Source: a virus. Taken from it: DNA of 23,580 bases. A program made the translations under genes and the position numbers. The notes beneath the pieces were generated by a model. That model saw only the letters and a program-made list of their open reading frames with translations. It was not told the DNA's origin and did no database searches. Numbering within the stretch: position 1 is the stretch's first letter; each line of letters opens with the position of its first letter. Below are positions 6,478-12,213 of the stretch, piece by piece. The stretch lies in IMG/VR virus record IMGVR_UViG_3300024432_000067, positions 1 to 23,580 of that record; one strand, given 5' to 3'.

Positions 6478-6642
6478 TTAGCTATGGTTGTTTTCCCAAA
6501 CGCGGCTAAGATTTTTGACACCCTTAACCGATAGACGGGTACCAGTACCTCTTAGCTTCACAATCCAATTGTATTTACTCACCTGTATTACTATGTGTCC
6601 CTCTCCCCGGAGATTCGCGACTATTACTTCCGATGGTTTCAT
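6478..6642 (-). CDS. Small beta-rich basic protein, 54 aa
   Basis: ATG at 6642 with TAAGGAGGGTAGACA, one of the strongest sites in the block. The product alternates hydrophobic and polar residues (SEVIVANLRGEGHIVIQVSK; WIVKLRGTGTRLSVKG) as in a small beta barrel, and is basic, so nucleic-acid binding is possible. Its leader is duplicated at 6451-6470. Not recognised. Confidence 0.65.
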   Translation of the reverse strand: MKPSEVIVANLRGEGHIVIQVSKYNWIVKLRGTGTRLSVKGVKNLSRVWENNHS

Positions 6643-6656
6643 TGTCTACCCTCCTT
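6637..6656. repeat. 20-bp exact direct repeat, copy 2 of 2
   Basis: Matches 6451-6470 base for base. This copy holds the ribosome binding site and first codons of the 54-aa gene. Confidence 0.85.
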
Positions 6657-6668
6657 AATGTGATACGA

Positions 6669-6932
6669 TTAGCTGATTGGTTGCCAGAATCTTGATGCTG
6701 ATTCTATGAAATTGTAGTTACCTATATTAACTTGGACTCTTTGGTAATAGTGGTCAATATTGGGAGCATATAGGATATTGTTAACAAACCCTTGCTTGCC
6801 ATGATTTTTGCTTTCTGGGCACTCAAACTTTAATATCTGCCCTGGTCTGTAAATAGGCTCTCTTATATCAAACTCACTAGGTATGTCATAGGGACTCTGG
6901 TATACTTTGTGTTCACTAATCTTTTGTGTCAT
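6669..6932 (-). CDS. Hypothetical 87-aa protein, possible SH3-like barrel
   Basis: ATG with AAAGGAGGGTAGAGGA upstream. The middle reads PGQILKFECP...NHGKQGFVNNILY, where a GKxG-V turn between strands resembles KOW/SH3-like barrels. The C-terminal half continues as strands (YYQRVQVNIGNYNFI). This is the first gene after the promoter at 6966-6994. The fold is a guess from pattern. Confidence 0.65.
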   Translation of the reverse strand: MTQKISEHKVYQSPYDIPSEFDIREPIYRPGQILKFECPESKNHGKQGFVNNILYAPNIDHYYQRVQVNIGNYNFIESASRFWQPIS

Positions 6933-6955
6933 TCCTCTACCCTCCTTTAACCTTA

Positions 6956-6983
6956 GTCTACTATCAGTCTACCATACGTCTAC
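6956..6983. promoter_or_regulatory. Three 11-bp-spaced GTCTAC iterons
   Basis: GTCTAC (GTAGAC on the minus strand) occurs at 6956-6961, 6967-6972 and 6978-6983, exactly 11 bp apart, about one helical turn. The repeats cover the -10 region and spacer of the minus-strand promoter, a position suited to a repressor or activator binding one face of the helix. Confidence 0.55.
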
Positions 6984-6994
6984 TAGCCTGTCAA
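6966..6994 (-). promoter_or_regulatory. Sigma70-like promoter for the minus-strand block
   Basis: On the minus strand, a perfect TTGACA (6989-6994) is followed by a 17-base spacer and TAGACT (6966-6971), four of six matches to the -10 consensus. It lies in the 115-base gap between the organiser-like gene and the rest of the block, 34 bases before the ATG at 6932. Confidence 0.6.
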
Positions 6995-7047
6995 CCCCCG
7001 AAACACCCAAAACCCTAAGCATTTTTGCCTATCTTTTAGACCACTAA

Positions 7048-7614
7048 TCAACCCCTGTTTATTGCGTTAAGGATACCATTAAAAAGGATGGTATATTTCT
7101 TTCCCAGCTTCTTGCCGTACTTCTCAGTGAAGTAGTTAATTATTTCAGGGTCGTATGGCCCGCACTGTAGTTCCTCTTCGTAGGCTGTGATTACACAACC
7201 CAGGCTATCCTCTATGGCAGCCCTGTCCTTTGAGAACTCAGCCTCGCTATAAGCAGGTGTATCGGCTTGGCGATAAGGTTTCTGCCGCTCATACTCTGAT
7301 TGATACGCCATATAGTTTGAGATATGAATAACGCCGGTGTCGTCAATCCGTATCATATTCTCATCAATTGCTTTAGCAATGAATCTATCAAGCAAAGAGC
7401 GCTTGATGTTGAGCTGGTTAGCAATGAAATCAAGGGGCAAAGGACGGCCATCATTATCACATATCGCCCCATCTTTTTGAGCTTCTCCCGCTAAAGCGAG
7501 AAAATCTGCCCAAACTCCCCGCTCTTCTGCTTTCAGTTGCCAGCGTATAGTTCCGTGCAACCATCCAGTGACATATAGCTTTATCCATCTCTTCTTCCAA
7601 CTACCTCTAGGCAT
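7048..7614 (-). CDS. Replisome organiser-like winged-helix protein, 188 aa
   Basis: ATG with AAAAGGAGGGTTTT upstream; it is the first gene leftward from the control region. Residues 10-105 look like the N-terminal domain of phage replisome organisers: a WIKLYVTGWLHGTIRWQL start, EERGVWADFLALAGEA helix, then a winged-helix part (LPLDFIANQLNIKRSLLDRF, ENMIRIDDTGVIHISNY). In characterised members this domain binds origin DNA and a variable C-terminal part recruits the helicase or loader. Here the C-terminal part ends YGKKLGKKYTILFNGILNAI. Its partner would be the DnaB helicase at 2-820. The N-terminal fold is fairly secure; the role is inferred. Confidence 0.7.
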   Translation of the reverse strand: MPRGSWKKRWIKLYVTGWLHGTIRWQLKAEERGVWADFLALAGEAQKDGAICDNDGRPLPLDFIANQLNIKRSLLDRFIAKAIDENMIRIDDTGVIHISNYMAYQSEYERQKPYRQADTPAYSEAEFSKDRAAIEDSLGCVITAYEEELQCGPYDPEIINYFTEKYGKKLGKKYTILFNGILNAINRG

Positions 7615-7635
7615 AAAACCCTCCTTTTAGTTACT

Positions 7636-7655
7636 TAACCTGTGCCAACAGGTTA
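7636..7655. promoter_or_regulatory. Perfect 8-bp palindrome (operator candidate)
   Basis: TAACCTGT-gcca-ACAGGTTA, 20 bp in all. It overlaps the best -10 candidate of the leftward promoter and lies 22 bases before the organiser-like gene. A half-site TAACCTG recurs downstream in the same gap (TAACCTGCG near 7702). This is a typical operator position. Confidence 0.6.
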
Positions 7656-7679
7656 CCATTAATGTTACCAAGTTGTCAA
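7650..7679 (-). promoter_or_regulatory. Leftward promoter, -35 clear, -10 weak
   Basis: Minus-strand TTGACA at 7674-7679. With an 18-base spacer the -10 is TAACCT (7650-7655), only three of six matches and inside the palindrome, so it may need an activator or be tightly repressed. Confidence 0.45.
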
Positions 7680-7715
7680 GTGTTTAGTGCAACTTCCCTT
7701 GTAACCTGCGTGTAA

Positions 7716-7780
7716 CAAAGGGATGTAGGGGAGGGGATAAGATAAGATAAGAGTAGAGAAGATAAGACCGGGGGTTGTTA
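7716..7780. repeat. Purine tract with GATAA repeats and G9 run
   Basis: The plus strand is nearly all purine for about 50 bases (GGGATG..., GGGGAGGGG, then GATAAGATAAGATAAGAG and AAGATAAGA), followed by CCGGGGG and nine G at 7772-7780. It lies between divergent operons beside the small terminase gene. Such tracts occur at replication or packaging sites, but nothing here proves either. Confidence 0.5.
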
Positions 7781-7806
7781 AGGGGGGGGGAATAAACTCA
7801 AGCAAC

Positions 7807-7835
7807 TTGACACAGGGCCCCCGTTGTGTTATTTA
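7807..7835 (+). promoter_or_regulatory. Late promoter ahead of terminase
   Basis: TTGACA (7807-7812), a 17-base spacer and TATTTA (7830-7835, three of six matches). The expected start of transcription falls at about 7842, the A of the terminase ATG. ACACA (7810-7814) and TGTGT (7825-7829) form a symmetric pair across the spacer. Confidence 0.5.
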
Positions 7836-7841
7836 TTAACT

Positions 7842-8240
7842 ATGCTGACTCAACGTCAGGAAACTTTTAGAAACCTTGTCTTCCAAGGTATCATTCCTTT
7901 CAAAGCTTACGAACAAGCAGGCTTCAAAGTTACTACCAAGCACGCCGCTGAATCAAATGCTTCTCGTCTGCTGAAAAATGCTGAAATTCAAGCTTCCTTG
8001 GAAGAACTACGCAAGCCTGCAAAGAAAGCTCTTATTGCCACAAGAGACGAATTAGGAGAGATTTATACCATAGCTGTCAAAGGGTCAAAGACGAACATCA
8101 GGGATAAGGTATTAGCAGGCAGAGAAATCAGCCAATTATACGGGTATTATAACCAGCCACCGGGACAGAATGTCAATATCGTTTTTCTAATTGGCAAGGG
8201 ATATGCAAATCAATTAAAAGAGGGTAAAGGTGGCCACTGA
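7842..8240 (+). CDS. terS: Terminase small subunit
   Basis: The frame could start at TTG 7824, but that lies within the promoter. The ATG at 7842 begins the family-typical MLTQRQETFRNLVFQG, so it is chosen, giving 132 aa. Residues 1-60 form the helix-turn-helix DNA-binding region of small terminases (AYEQAGFKV...ESNASRLLKNAEIQASLEEL), followed by a helical oligomerisation region (LGEIYTIAVKG; IRDKVLAGREISQLYGYY). The protein recognises the packaging site and regulates the large subunit. No ribosome binding site precedes the ATG. The last 11 bases overlap the large-subunit gene. Confidence 0.8.
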   Translation: MLTQRQETFRNLVFQGIIPFKAYEQAGFKVTTKHAAESNASRLLKNAEIQASLEELRKPAKKALIATRDELGEIYTIAVKGSKTNIRDKVLAGREISQLYGYYNQPPGQNVNIVFLIGKGYANQLKEGKGGH

Positions 8241-9480
8241 AGTTAAGGTAGTCTGGGAGCCTATCAACAAGCCACAAGATGGTTTTGTGGCTTCTCAGGC
8301 TCCCCGTTCTTTGTTTTCTGGGGCGTTTGGGGCTGGTAAGACGATAGCCTTATGCGCTAAGGCACTGAAGCTGTCTCTTGATTATCCCAGGAATTACGGT
8401 CTGATATGTCGTAAAGTCAGGGCAACTCTCGGTCAAACCACCCTCAAAACTTTCCTTGAAAAAGTATGTCCTCGAGAACTTATTGCTAGCTATAATAAGA
8501 GTGAGGGGTTGGTTACGCTTAATAATGGCTCTCAAATACTTTTTGGTGGGCTGGATGACCCTCTAAAGCTCGGTTCATTGGAGTTGGGTTGGGCTGGTCT
8601 AGACGAGGCTATAGAGACTAATGAGGATGACTGGCGCATGATTGAAGGGAGATTGCGGTTGCCGGACGTTCCTCATCAGATATTTGCTGCTACTAACCCT
8701 GGTCCTCCGACTCATTACCTTTACCGAATGTTTTTCCAAGAGCAGAAAGGAGATGTTTACCAAGCCAGCAGTTATGATAATCCAGCACTACCAGAGGATT
8801 ACAGGCAACGCCTCTCTGAGTTTGAGGGAGTTTACAAAGACCGATACGTATTAGGGTTATGGAAAGGGCTGGAGGGTTTAGTATATTCAGCATTTGATGA
8901 GAAGATATGTTTGATACCAAGGTTTGAGGTTGATAAAAAGTGGCCTGTTTATGTGGGCCATGACTTTGGTCGGGTAAATGCTGCTGCTTTATTTTATGCT
9001 GAAAGTCCTGGTACAGGGGACTTCTTTGCCTTCGCAGAATATTGGCCTTCTTCTGAGATGAGCTATTTTGACCATGTGCAGGCTTTTAAGATGATTACCG
9101 ATGGGTGGAATGTGTTAAGGCGAGTAGGTGGCAATCATCAGGAGACAGGGGAAAGGCAAGCGTATACGGCTCAGGGTTGGCCGATAAGTGAACCGAAGCA
9201 TAGTCTTGATAAGCCTCTCCAAATTAAAAAGGTTCAAGCGATGCACCGCTTGAATAAGGTTTATATCTTTAACGACTTAACTAATTATGTCAGAGAGAAG
9301 TTCAGTTTTGTATTTAAGGGTGAGGTCATAGATAATGAGGCTAAATTTCACTTAATGGCTTGTGAGAGGGCTATATTGAGTGACTTTGTGCCTGAGACCG
9401 TGAATACAGGAGTACCAGTAGCGGTAAGTAACGCAACTGGTAGGCCTTTAAGGAGTAGAACAAGGAGGATAAGATGGTAG
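8230..9480 (+). CDS. terL: Terminase large subunit (packaging ATPase/nuclease)
   Basis: GTG start overlapping the small-subunit gene, with AGAGGG upstream; 416 aa, normal for the family. ATPase domain: Walker A GAFGAGKT (31-38), Walker B strand ending in D125-E126 (WAGLDEA) and a coupling motif FAATNPG (152-158). Nuclease domain (RNase H-like): first acidic residue D245 in YVGHDFGR, later segments GGNHQETG (E305) and FHLMACERAIL (E379). The canonical aspartate of the last motif is replaced here, as I recall for some related phage terminases. The motor threads DNA through the portal and cuts concatemers. The tail is short and basic. The call is secure. Confidence 0.95.
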   Translation: MATEVKVVWEPINKPQDGFVASQAPRSLFSGAFGAGKTIALCAKALKLSLDYPRNYGLICRKVRATLGQTTLKTFLEKVCPRELIASYNKSEGLVTLNNGSQILFGGLDDPLKLGSLELGWAGLDEAIETNEDDWRMIEGRLRLPDVPHQIFAATNPGPPTHYLYRMFFQEQKGDVYQASSYDNPALPEDYRQRLSEFEGVYKDRYVLGLWKGLEGLVYSAFDEKICLIPRFEVDKKWPVYVGHDFGRVNAAALFYAESPGTGDFFAFAEYWPSSEMSYFDHVQAFKMITDGWNVLRRVGGNHQETGERQAYTAQGWPISEPKHSLDKPLQIKKVQAMHRLNKVYIFNDLTNYVREKFSFVFKGEVIDNEAKFHLMACERAILSDFVPETVNTGVPVAVSNATGRPLRSRTRRIRW

Positions 9481-9489
9481 AAAGGAGGT

Positions 9490-9762
9490 ATGATGTATAC
9501 TGTAACATCTAATACTGATATATGTTTTGACTTCCAAGATGTGAAGGTAGAGTACTTTTTCGTTGGAGTGGCACCTAAAAACTGGGTTACACGGATACTA
9601 TTGGGGTTTCTGAGGTTCGAATTGAAGTGTATGTGGATTGAGGAGGGCGAGTCCAGTGACACTATCAGACTATCTGGTACTATTCAAGCGACTGGGGAAG
9701 GCCTCGACCTGCCCCAATTCACCGCCGAAGATGTAGACGTTAAGGAGGCAAAATATGGTTGA
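9490..9762 (+). CDS. Hypothetical 90-aa protein
   Basis: Two adjacent ATGs (9490, 9493) follow AAAGGAGG; the second has the better spacing. The product is beta-rich (DVKVEYFFVGVAP; RFELKCMWIEEG; IRLSGTIQATG), soluble and acidic at the end. Its position right after the large terminase gives no firm role. Not recognised. Confidence 0.65.
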   Translation: MMYTVTSNTDICFDFQDVKVEYFFVGVAPKNWVTRILLGFLRFELKCMWIEEGESSDTIRLSGTIQATGEGLDLPQFTAEDVDVKEAKYG

Positions 9763-9982
9763 AAGAAAAAGTTGCGACCCCCCACTGAATGAGTTAATTG
9801 AATCAGGACGTGTTTTTGTTCCTTTAGTTGCGGAACACCTGAAAGTGGATGCTGAGGCAAGGATTATAGGATTGGAGGAGGAGTTAAAATACCTTTATGG
9901 GAAGGAAGATGAGATAAGAGAACGGATTAAAGAAAAATGTTTAGCCTTAATAGAAGCGCGGGATAGATTGTTACTTTATTGA
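9755..9982 (+). CDS. Coiled-coil protein, 75 aa
   Basis: ATG with TAAGGAGGC upstream, overlapping the previous gene by eight bases. Residues 30-75 are a continuous charged heptad-like helix (ARIIGLEEELKYLYGKEDEI, then RERIKEKCLALIEARDRLL). Probably a small structural or adaptor protein; unrecognised. Confidence 0.65.
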   Translation: MVERKSCDPPLNELIESGRVFVPLVAEHLKVDAEARIIGLEEELKYLYGKEDEIRERIKEKCLALIEARDRLLLY

Positions 9983-9989
9983 AGGAGGC

Positions 9990-10391
9990 ATGATGGAAGC
10001 TTATTCAAAGGAATTCAAGTGTCCTGTCTGTGAACTAAAGGCGTGGTTAATCGTCATATTGAAGATAGATGAGCCCTATCTTCCACCGCTTGAGGGATTC
10101 TTTGAGGGGATAGTTAAAGAGATGAAAGAAAGTGGGATGGTTAAAGGGGATTGGGCTTTCTCTCTTGATTCTAAGGAGGGACCAGTCGCAGACGACCGTC
10201 TTCTCGGTTCTCTGCCAATAGGGTCTGAGATACCCGGATATGGTTTCGTTACTGATATATGTCCTGAGTGTGGTTGTATATATACTAGAATGCTTCGAAG
10301 AAGGGTGATGAAGAAGGGACTAGCTCCAGTAGAACTCTTTAACAGGGAGCAGAGAAGGCACGGCTTTCAAATGCCACCGTTACAGAATTAA
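9990..10391 (+). CDS. Zinc-ribbon-like protein, 133 aa
   Basis: ATGATG after GAAGGAGGC. Two distant cysteine pairs, C11-x2-C14 (KCPVCE) and C91-x2-C94 (CPECGC), could fold together as a zinc ribbon with a 75-residue insertion (helical, acidic, GFFEGIVKEMKESGM). The tail is basic (RMLRRRVMKKG). Not recognised. Confidence 0.65.
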   Translation: MMEAYSKEFKCPVCELKAWLIVILKIDEPYLPPLEGFFEGIVKEMKESGMVKGDWAFSLDSKEGPVADDRLLGSLPIGSEIPGYGFVTDICPECGCIYTRMLRRRVMKKGLAPVELFNREQRRHGFQMPPLQN

Positions 10392-10399
10392 GGAGTATT

Positions 10400-10687
10400 A
10401 TGGCAACTAGAGAAGAGATAAGGGAAGGAATACTAAAAATTCAAAGATGCGAAGATGGAGGTGATTGCCCTGAGGATTATGAGGGTGATGACCCTTGTCC
10501 TGAATGCAGAACCGAAAAACTAACAAACTACCTCCACTCACAGGGGGTAGTGATAAAGGTAGAGGGGAAGTTGCTTGATACTATCCCCGACCTTTGTGTG
10601 GTGAATCTTGTGGAAGGAAGGGGTTACCCTAGATGTATGGCTGGCTATGAAGCAGTAGAATCTTTAATAGAGGTGAAGGATGACTAA
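10400..10687 (+). CDS. Hypothetical 95-aa protein, paralogue A
   Basis: ATG with AAGGAG upstream. N-terminus MATREEIREGILKIQ, a Cys cluster (C17, C23, C33-x2-C36), then LHSQGVVIKVEGKLL and a C-terminal AGYEAVESLIE. The same start, QGxVxKVE and AGYEAV-xx-LIE blocks occur in the next gene, so the two are tandem paralogues. I recall this block order from uncultured-phage proteins of unknown function. Only this copy has the cysteines. Confidence 0.65.
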   Translation: MATREEIREGILKIQRCEDGGDCPEDYEGDDPCPECRTEKLTNYLHSQGVVIKVEGKLLDTIPDLCVVNLVEGRGYPRCMAGYEAVESLIEVKDD

Positions 10688-10991
10688 GCAAGAAGGGATA
10701 AGGGAAATGACTAAGAACTACCTAGTAGGATGTATTCACGGAGCTACTGCGAGTTATGCTAGTTTAAGTGGATACGATAAGTCAACAGTGGACTTTGAGA
10801 CAGATGAACTACTAGAAGAACAATCCAAGCAGGGGTTAGTTCTCAAGGTAGAGAGGGAGTTGCCTGTAATAACGTGGAACTCAGATGACCCCCTATATGA
10901 CATAGCTTTTCAGAGGGGTATAGCAGAAGGTATGGGTAAATTACTCAAAGCTGGCTATGAAGCAGTAGTGCCACTGATAGAGGGGGAATGA
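10680..10991 (+). CDS. Hypothetical 103-aa protein, paralogue B
   Basis: Overlaps paralogue A by eight bases. It shares MTKQEGIREM, SKQGLVLKVERELP and KAGYEAVVPLIEGE with it but has lost the Cys cluster and carries a different middle (NSDDPLYDIAFQRGIAEGMG). Divergence after duplication is the simplest reading. Function unknown. Confidence 0.65.
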   Translation: MTKQEGIREMTKNYLVGCIHGATASYASLSGYDKSTVDFETDELLEEQSKQGLVLKVERELPVITWNSDDPLYDIAFQRGIAEGMGKLLKAGYEAVVPLIEGE

Positions 10992-10993
10992 TA

Positions 10994-11107
10994 ATGAAAT
11001 GTGCTTATTGTAAAGACCCGATTTATAAGAACCAAAGGCTAAAAGTGGAAGGAAAAACACTCCCCTTTCACAAAGGTTGTCTTAACATTGCACTTCGCAA
11101 GCAATAG
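10994..11107 (+). CDS. LIM-like mini zinc finger, 37 aa
   Basis: ATG at 10994 just after the previous stop, with AGGGGG upstream. The product MKCAYCKDPIYKNQ...KTLPFHKGC has C3-x2-C6 and H27-x2-C30, a one-knuckle treble-clef or LIM-like pattern. Very short but well placed in the operon. Function unknown. Confidence 0.6.
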   Translation: MKCAYCKDPIYKNQRLKVEGKTLPFHKGCLNIALRKQ

Positions 11108-11124
11108 AATCTTAAGGAGGGATA

Positions 11125-11298
11125 ATGCCATTAAGTAAGTTTCTTAAGAAACTTTTGAGAGAACAAAGAGAGTATGAGGAGTGGGACATGGCATTACTTG
11201 AAGCGTGCTTAGATGAGGTTGGCTTCTGGAGAGGCTTGTGGTGTTATATTCTGTGTCATATCTATATAGAGTTGAAATCTATCAGGGGGGGTGGGTAA
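11125..11298 (+). CDS. Hypothetical 57-aa protein
   Basis: ATG with TTAAGGAGGGATA upstream. N-terminal basic helix (LSKFLKKLLREQREYEEW), then an amphipathic to hydrophobic half rich in W, C and L (GFWRGLWCYILCHIYIEL), possibly membrane-associated. The final codons run into the ribosome binding site of the next gene. Unrecognised. Confidence 0.55.
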   Translation: MPLSKFLKKLLREQREYEEWDMALLEACLDEVGFWRGLWCYILCHIYIELKSIRGGG

Positions 11299-11300
11299 AG

Positions 11301-11546
11301 ATGCCAAAGAAGACAAATCTACCGAGTGAAACAAAGATGTATAGTATAAACCCTTCAAATGGTGAAGTTTTAGTTCACCATCTACCCTGGGCAGAAGACA
11401 GTCCCCAATTGCAGAAGTATATAAAGAGGGGATTCACTTATGAGAGGCCAGAAGGTATAACTCAGGTGACTGGTTTTTTCTGTGAATGTGGTAAGGAGTG
11501 TTCTTCAAAAGCAGGTCTCAAAGCGCATGAGAGGAGTCATAAATGA
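11301..11546 (+). CDS. C2H2-like zinc finger protein, 81 aa
   Basis: The frame is open to 11238, but ATG 11301 sits three bases after the previous stop with a GGGGTGGG site, so it is chosen. The C-terminus FFCECGKECSSKAGLKAHERS ends in H-x3-H, a compact C2H2-type finger like those at the ends of many small phage proteins. The N-terminal 55 residues are not recognised. The stop overlaps the next start (ATGA). Confidence 0.65.
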   Translation: MPKKTNLPSETKMYSINPSNGEVLVHHLPWAEDSPQLQKYIKRGFTYERPEGITQVTGFFCECGKECSSKAGLKAHERSHK

Positions 11547-11752
11547 ATACTGAGTTAATTGAAGCGTTAGACAATTTTCAAAAGGCAAGGCAAGAGCTTA
11601 ATAAGTTTACTCTTCCGTTCACAATTGATGTGGATGGTGAGTATTACACCTTGAGTTGTCCGACTTGTGGAACTATCTTTGGGAGAGGTGATCGCACGGG
11701 GTTTATTCACTTCGATATCCCGATAATATGTTGCGATAAGATTCTACAGTAG
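11543..11752 (+). CDS. Small Cys-rich protein, 69 aa
   Basis: ATG overlaps the previous stop; the ribosome binding site AGAGGAG lies in the zinc-finger gene's end. N-terminal helix (ELIEALDNFQKARQEL), then C39-x2-C42 (CPTCG) and C63-C64 near the end, consistent with a zinc ribbon. Unrecognised. Confidence 0.65.
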   Translation: MNTELIEALDNFQKARQELNKFTLPFTIDVDGEYYTLSCPTCGTIFGRGDRTGFIHFDIPIICCDKILQ

Positions 11753-11760
11753 GAGGTTTT

Positions 11761-11784
11761 ATGGCAACTAGAGAGGAGTCATAA
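11761..11784 (+). pseudogene. Seven-codon remnant of the paralogue A family
   Basis: GGAGGTTTT then ATGGCAACTAGAGAGGAG, reading MATREES and a stop. The first 15 bases equal the start of the gene at 10400. The following bases GAGAGGAGTCATAAAT equal the end of the gene at 11546. It looks like a deletion or recombination scar that left a start and a ribosome binding site for the gene at 11788. Confidence 0.5.
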
Positions 11785-11787
11785 ATA

Positions 11788-12213
11788 ATGGATACATCAG
11801 AGACTTATATCAAGATGAGGTTCGCAGCAATACCAGACTTGGGGCTAGGTGTACCGTGTGAGCTTGACAGCCCTTATATTGACAACCGAACCTTCATGGA
11901 TAAGAAGGGGGACTGGTATGCAGTCCTTAAAGGAAGCAGTGGTATTTGTACTATCTGCCAACTTGAACGCCAAGACCAGTTTCAGGAGATGCTAACGGAT
12001 ACCTTTCCTGATGGCGTGTGGAAACCATTTGATGTGTTCAAGAACTTCTGGTACTGGTTTGCCCAGTGGGATAATTGGGGGGAAGAACCCGATCTTTACT
12101 TCGATGTTCCTGTGGCAGCAACCTCAATGGAACAACTCTGGTTAGCGTTTTTAATGAAGGAAAAACACAATAAGATTTTGGATGGTGAAGTATGGCAGAC
12201 ACTTGGGAGATGA
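11788..12213 (+). CDS. Hypothetical protein, 141 aa
   Basis: ATG with GAGAGGAG upstream, inside the MATREES remnant. The product is tryptophan- and acid-rich in its C-terminal half (GVWKPFDVFKNFWYWFAQWD; LYFDVPVAATSMEQLWLAF) and has a CTIC pair near residue 54. It ends 22 bases inside the portal gene. The place just ahead of portal suggests a head or packaging accessory role, but nothing in the sequence proves it. Confidence 0.65.
   Translation: MDTSETYIKMRFAAIPDLGLGVPCELDSPYIDNRTFMDKKGDWYAVLKGSSGICTICQLERQDQFQEMLTDTFPDGVWKPFDVFKNFWYWFAQWDNWGEEPDLYFDVPVAATSMEQLWLAFLMKEKHNKILDGEVWQTLGR

Noticed and set aside
7716-7780. CRISPR array or tandem-repeat locus
   Set aside because: GATAA repeats are only five bases and number three to four; there are no spacers or cas genes.
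7772-7780. G9 run as an assembly error
   Set aside because: It lies outside genes, so a length error cannot be tested by frame; kept only as part of the control region.
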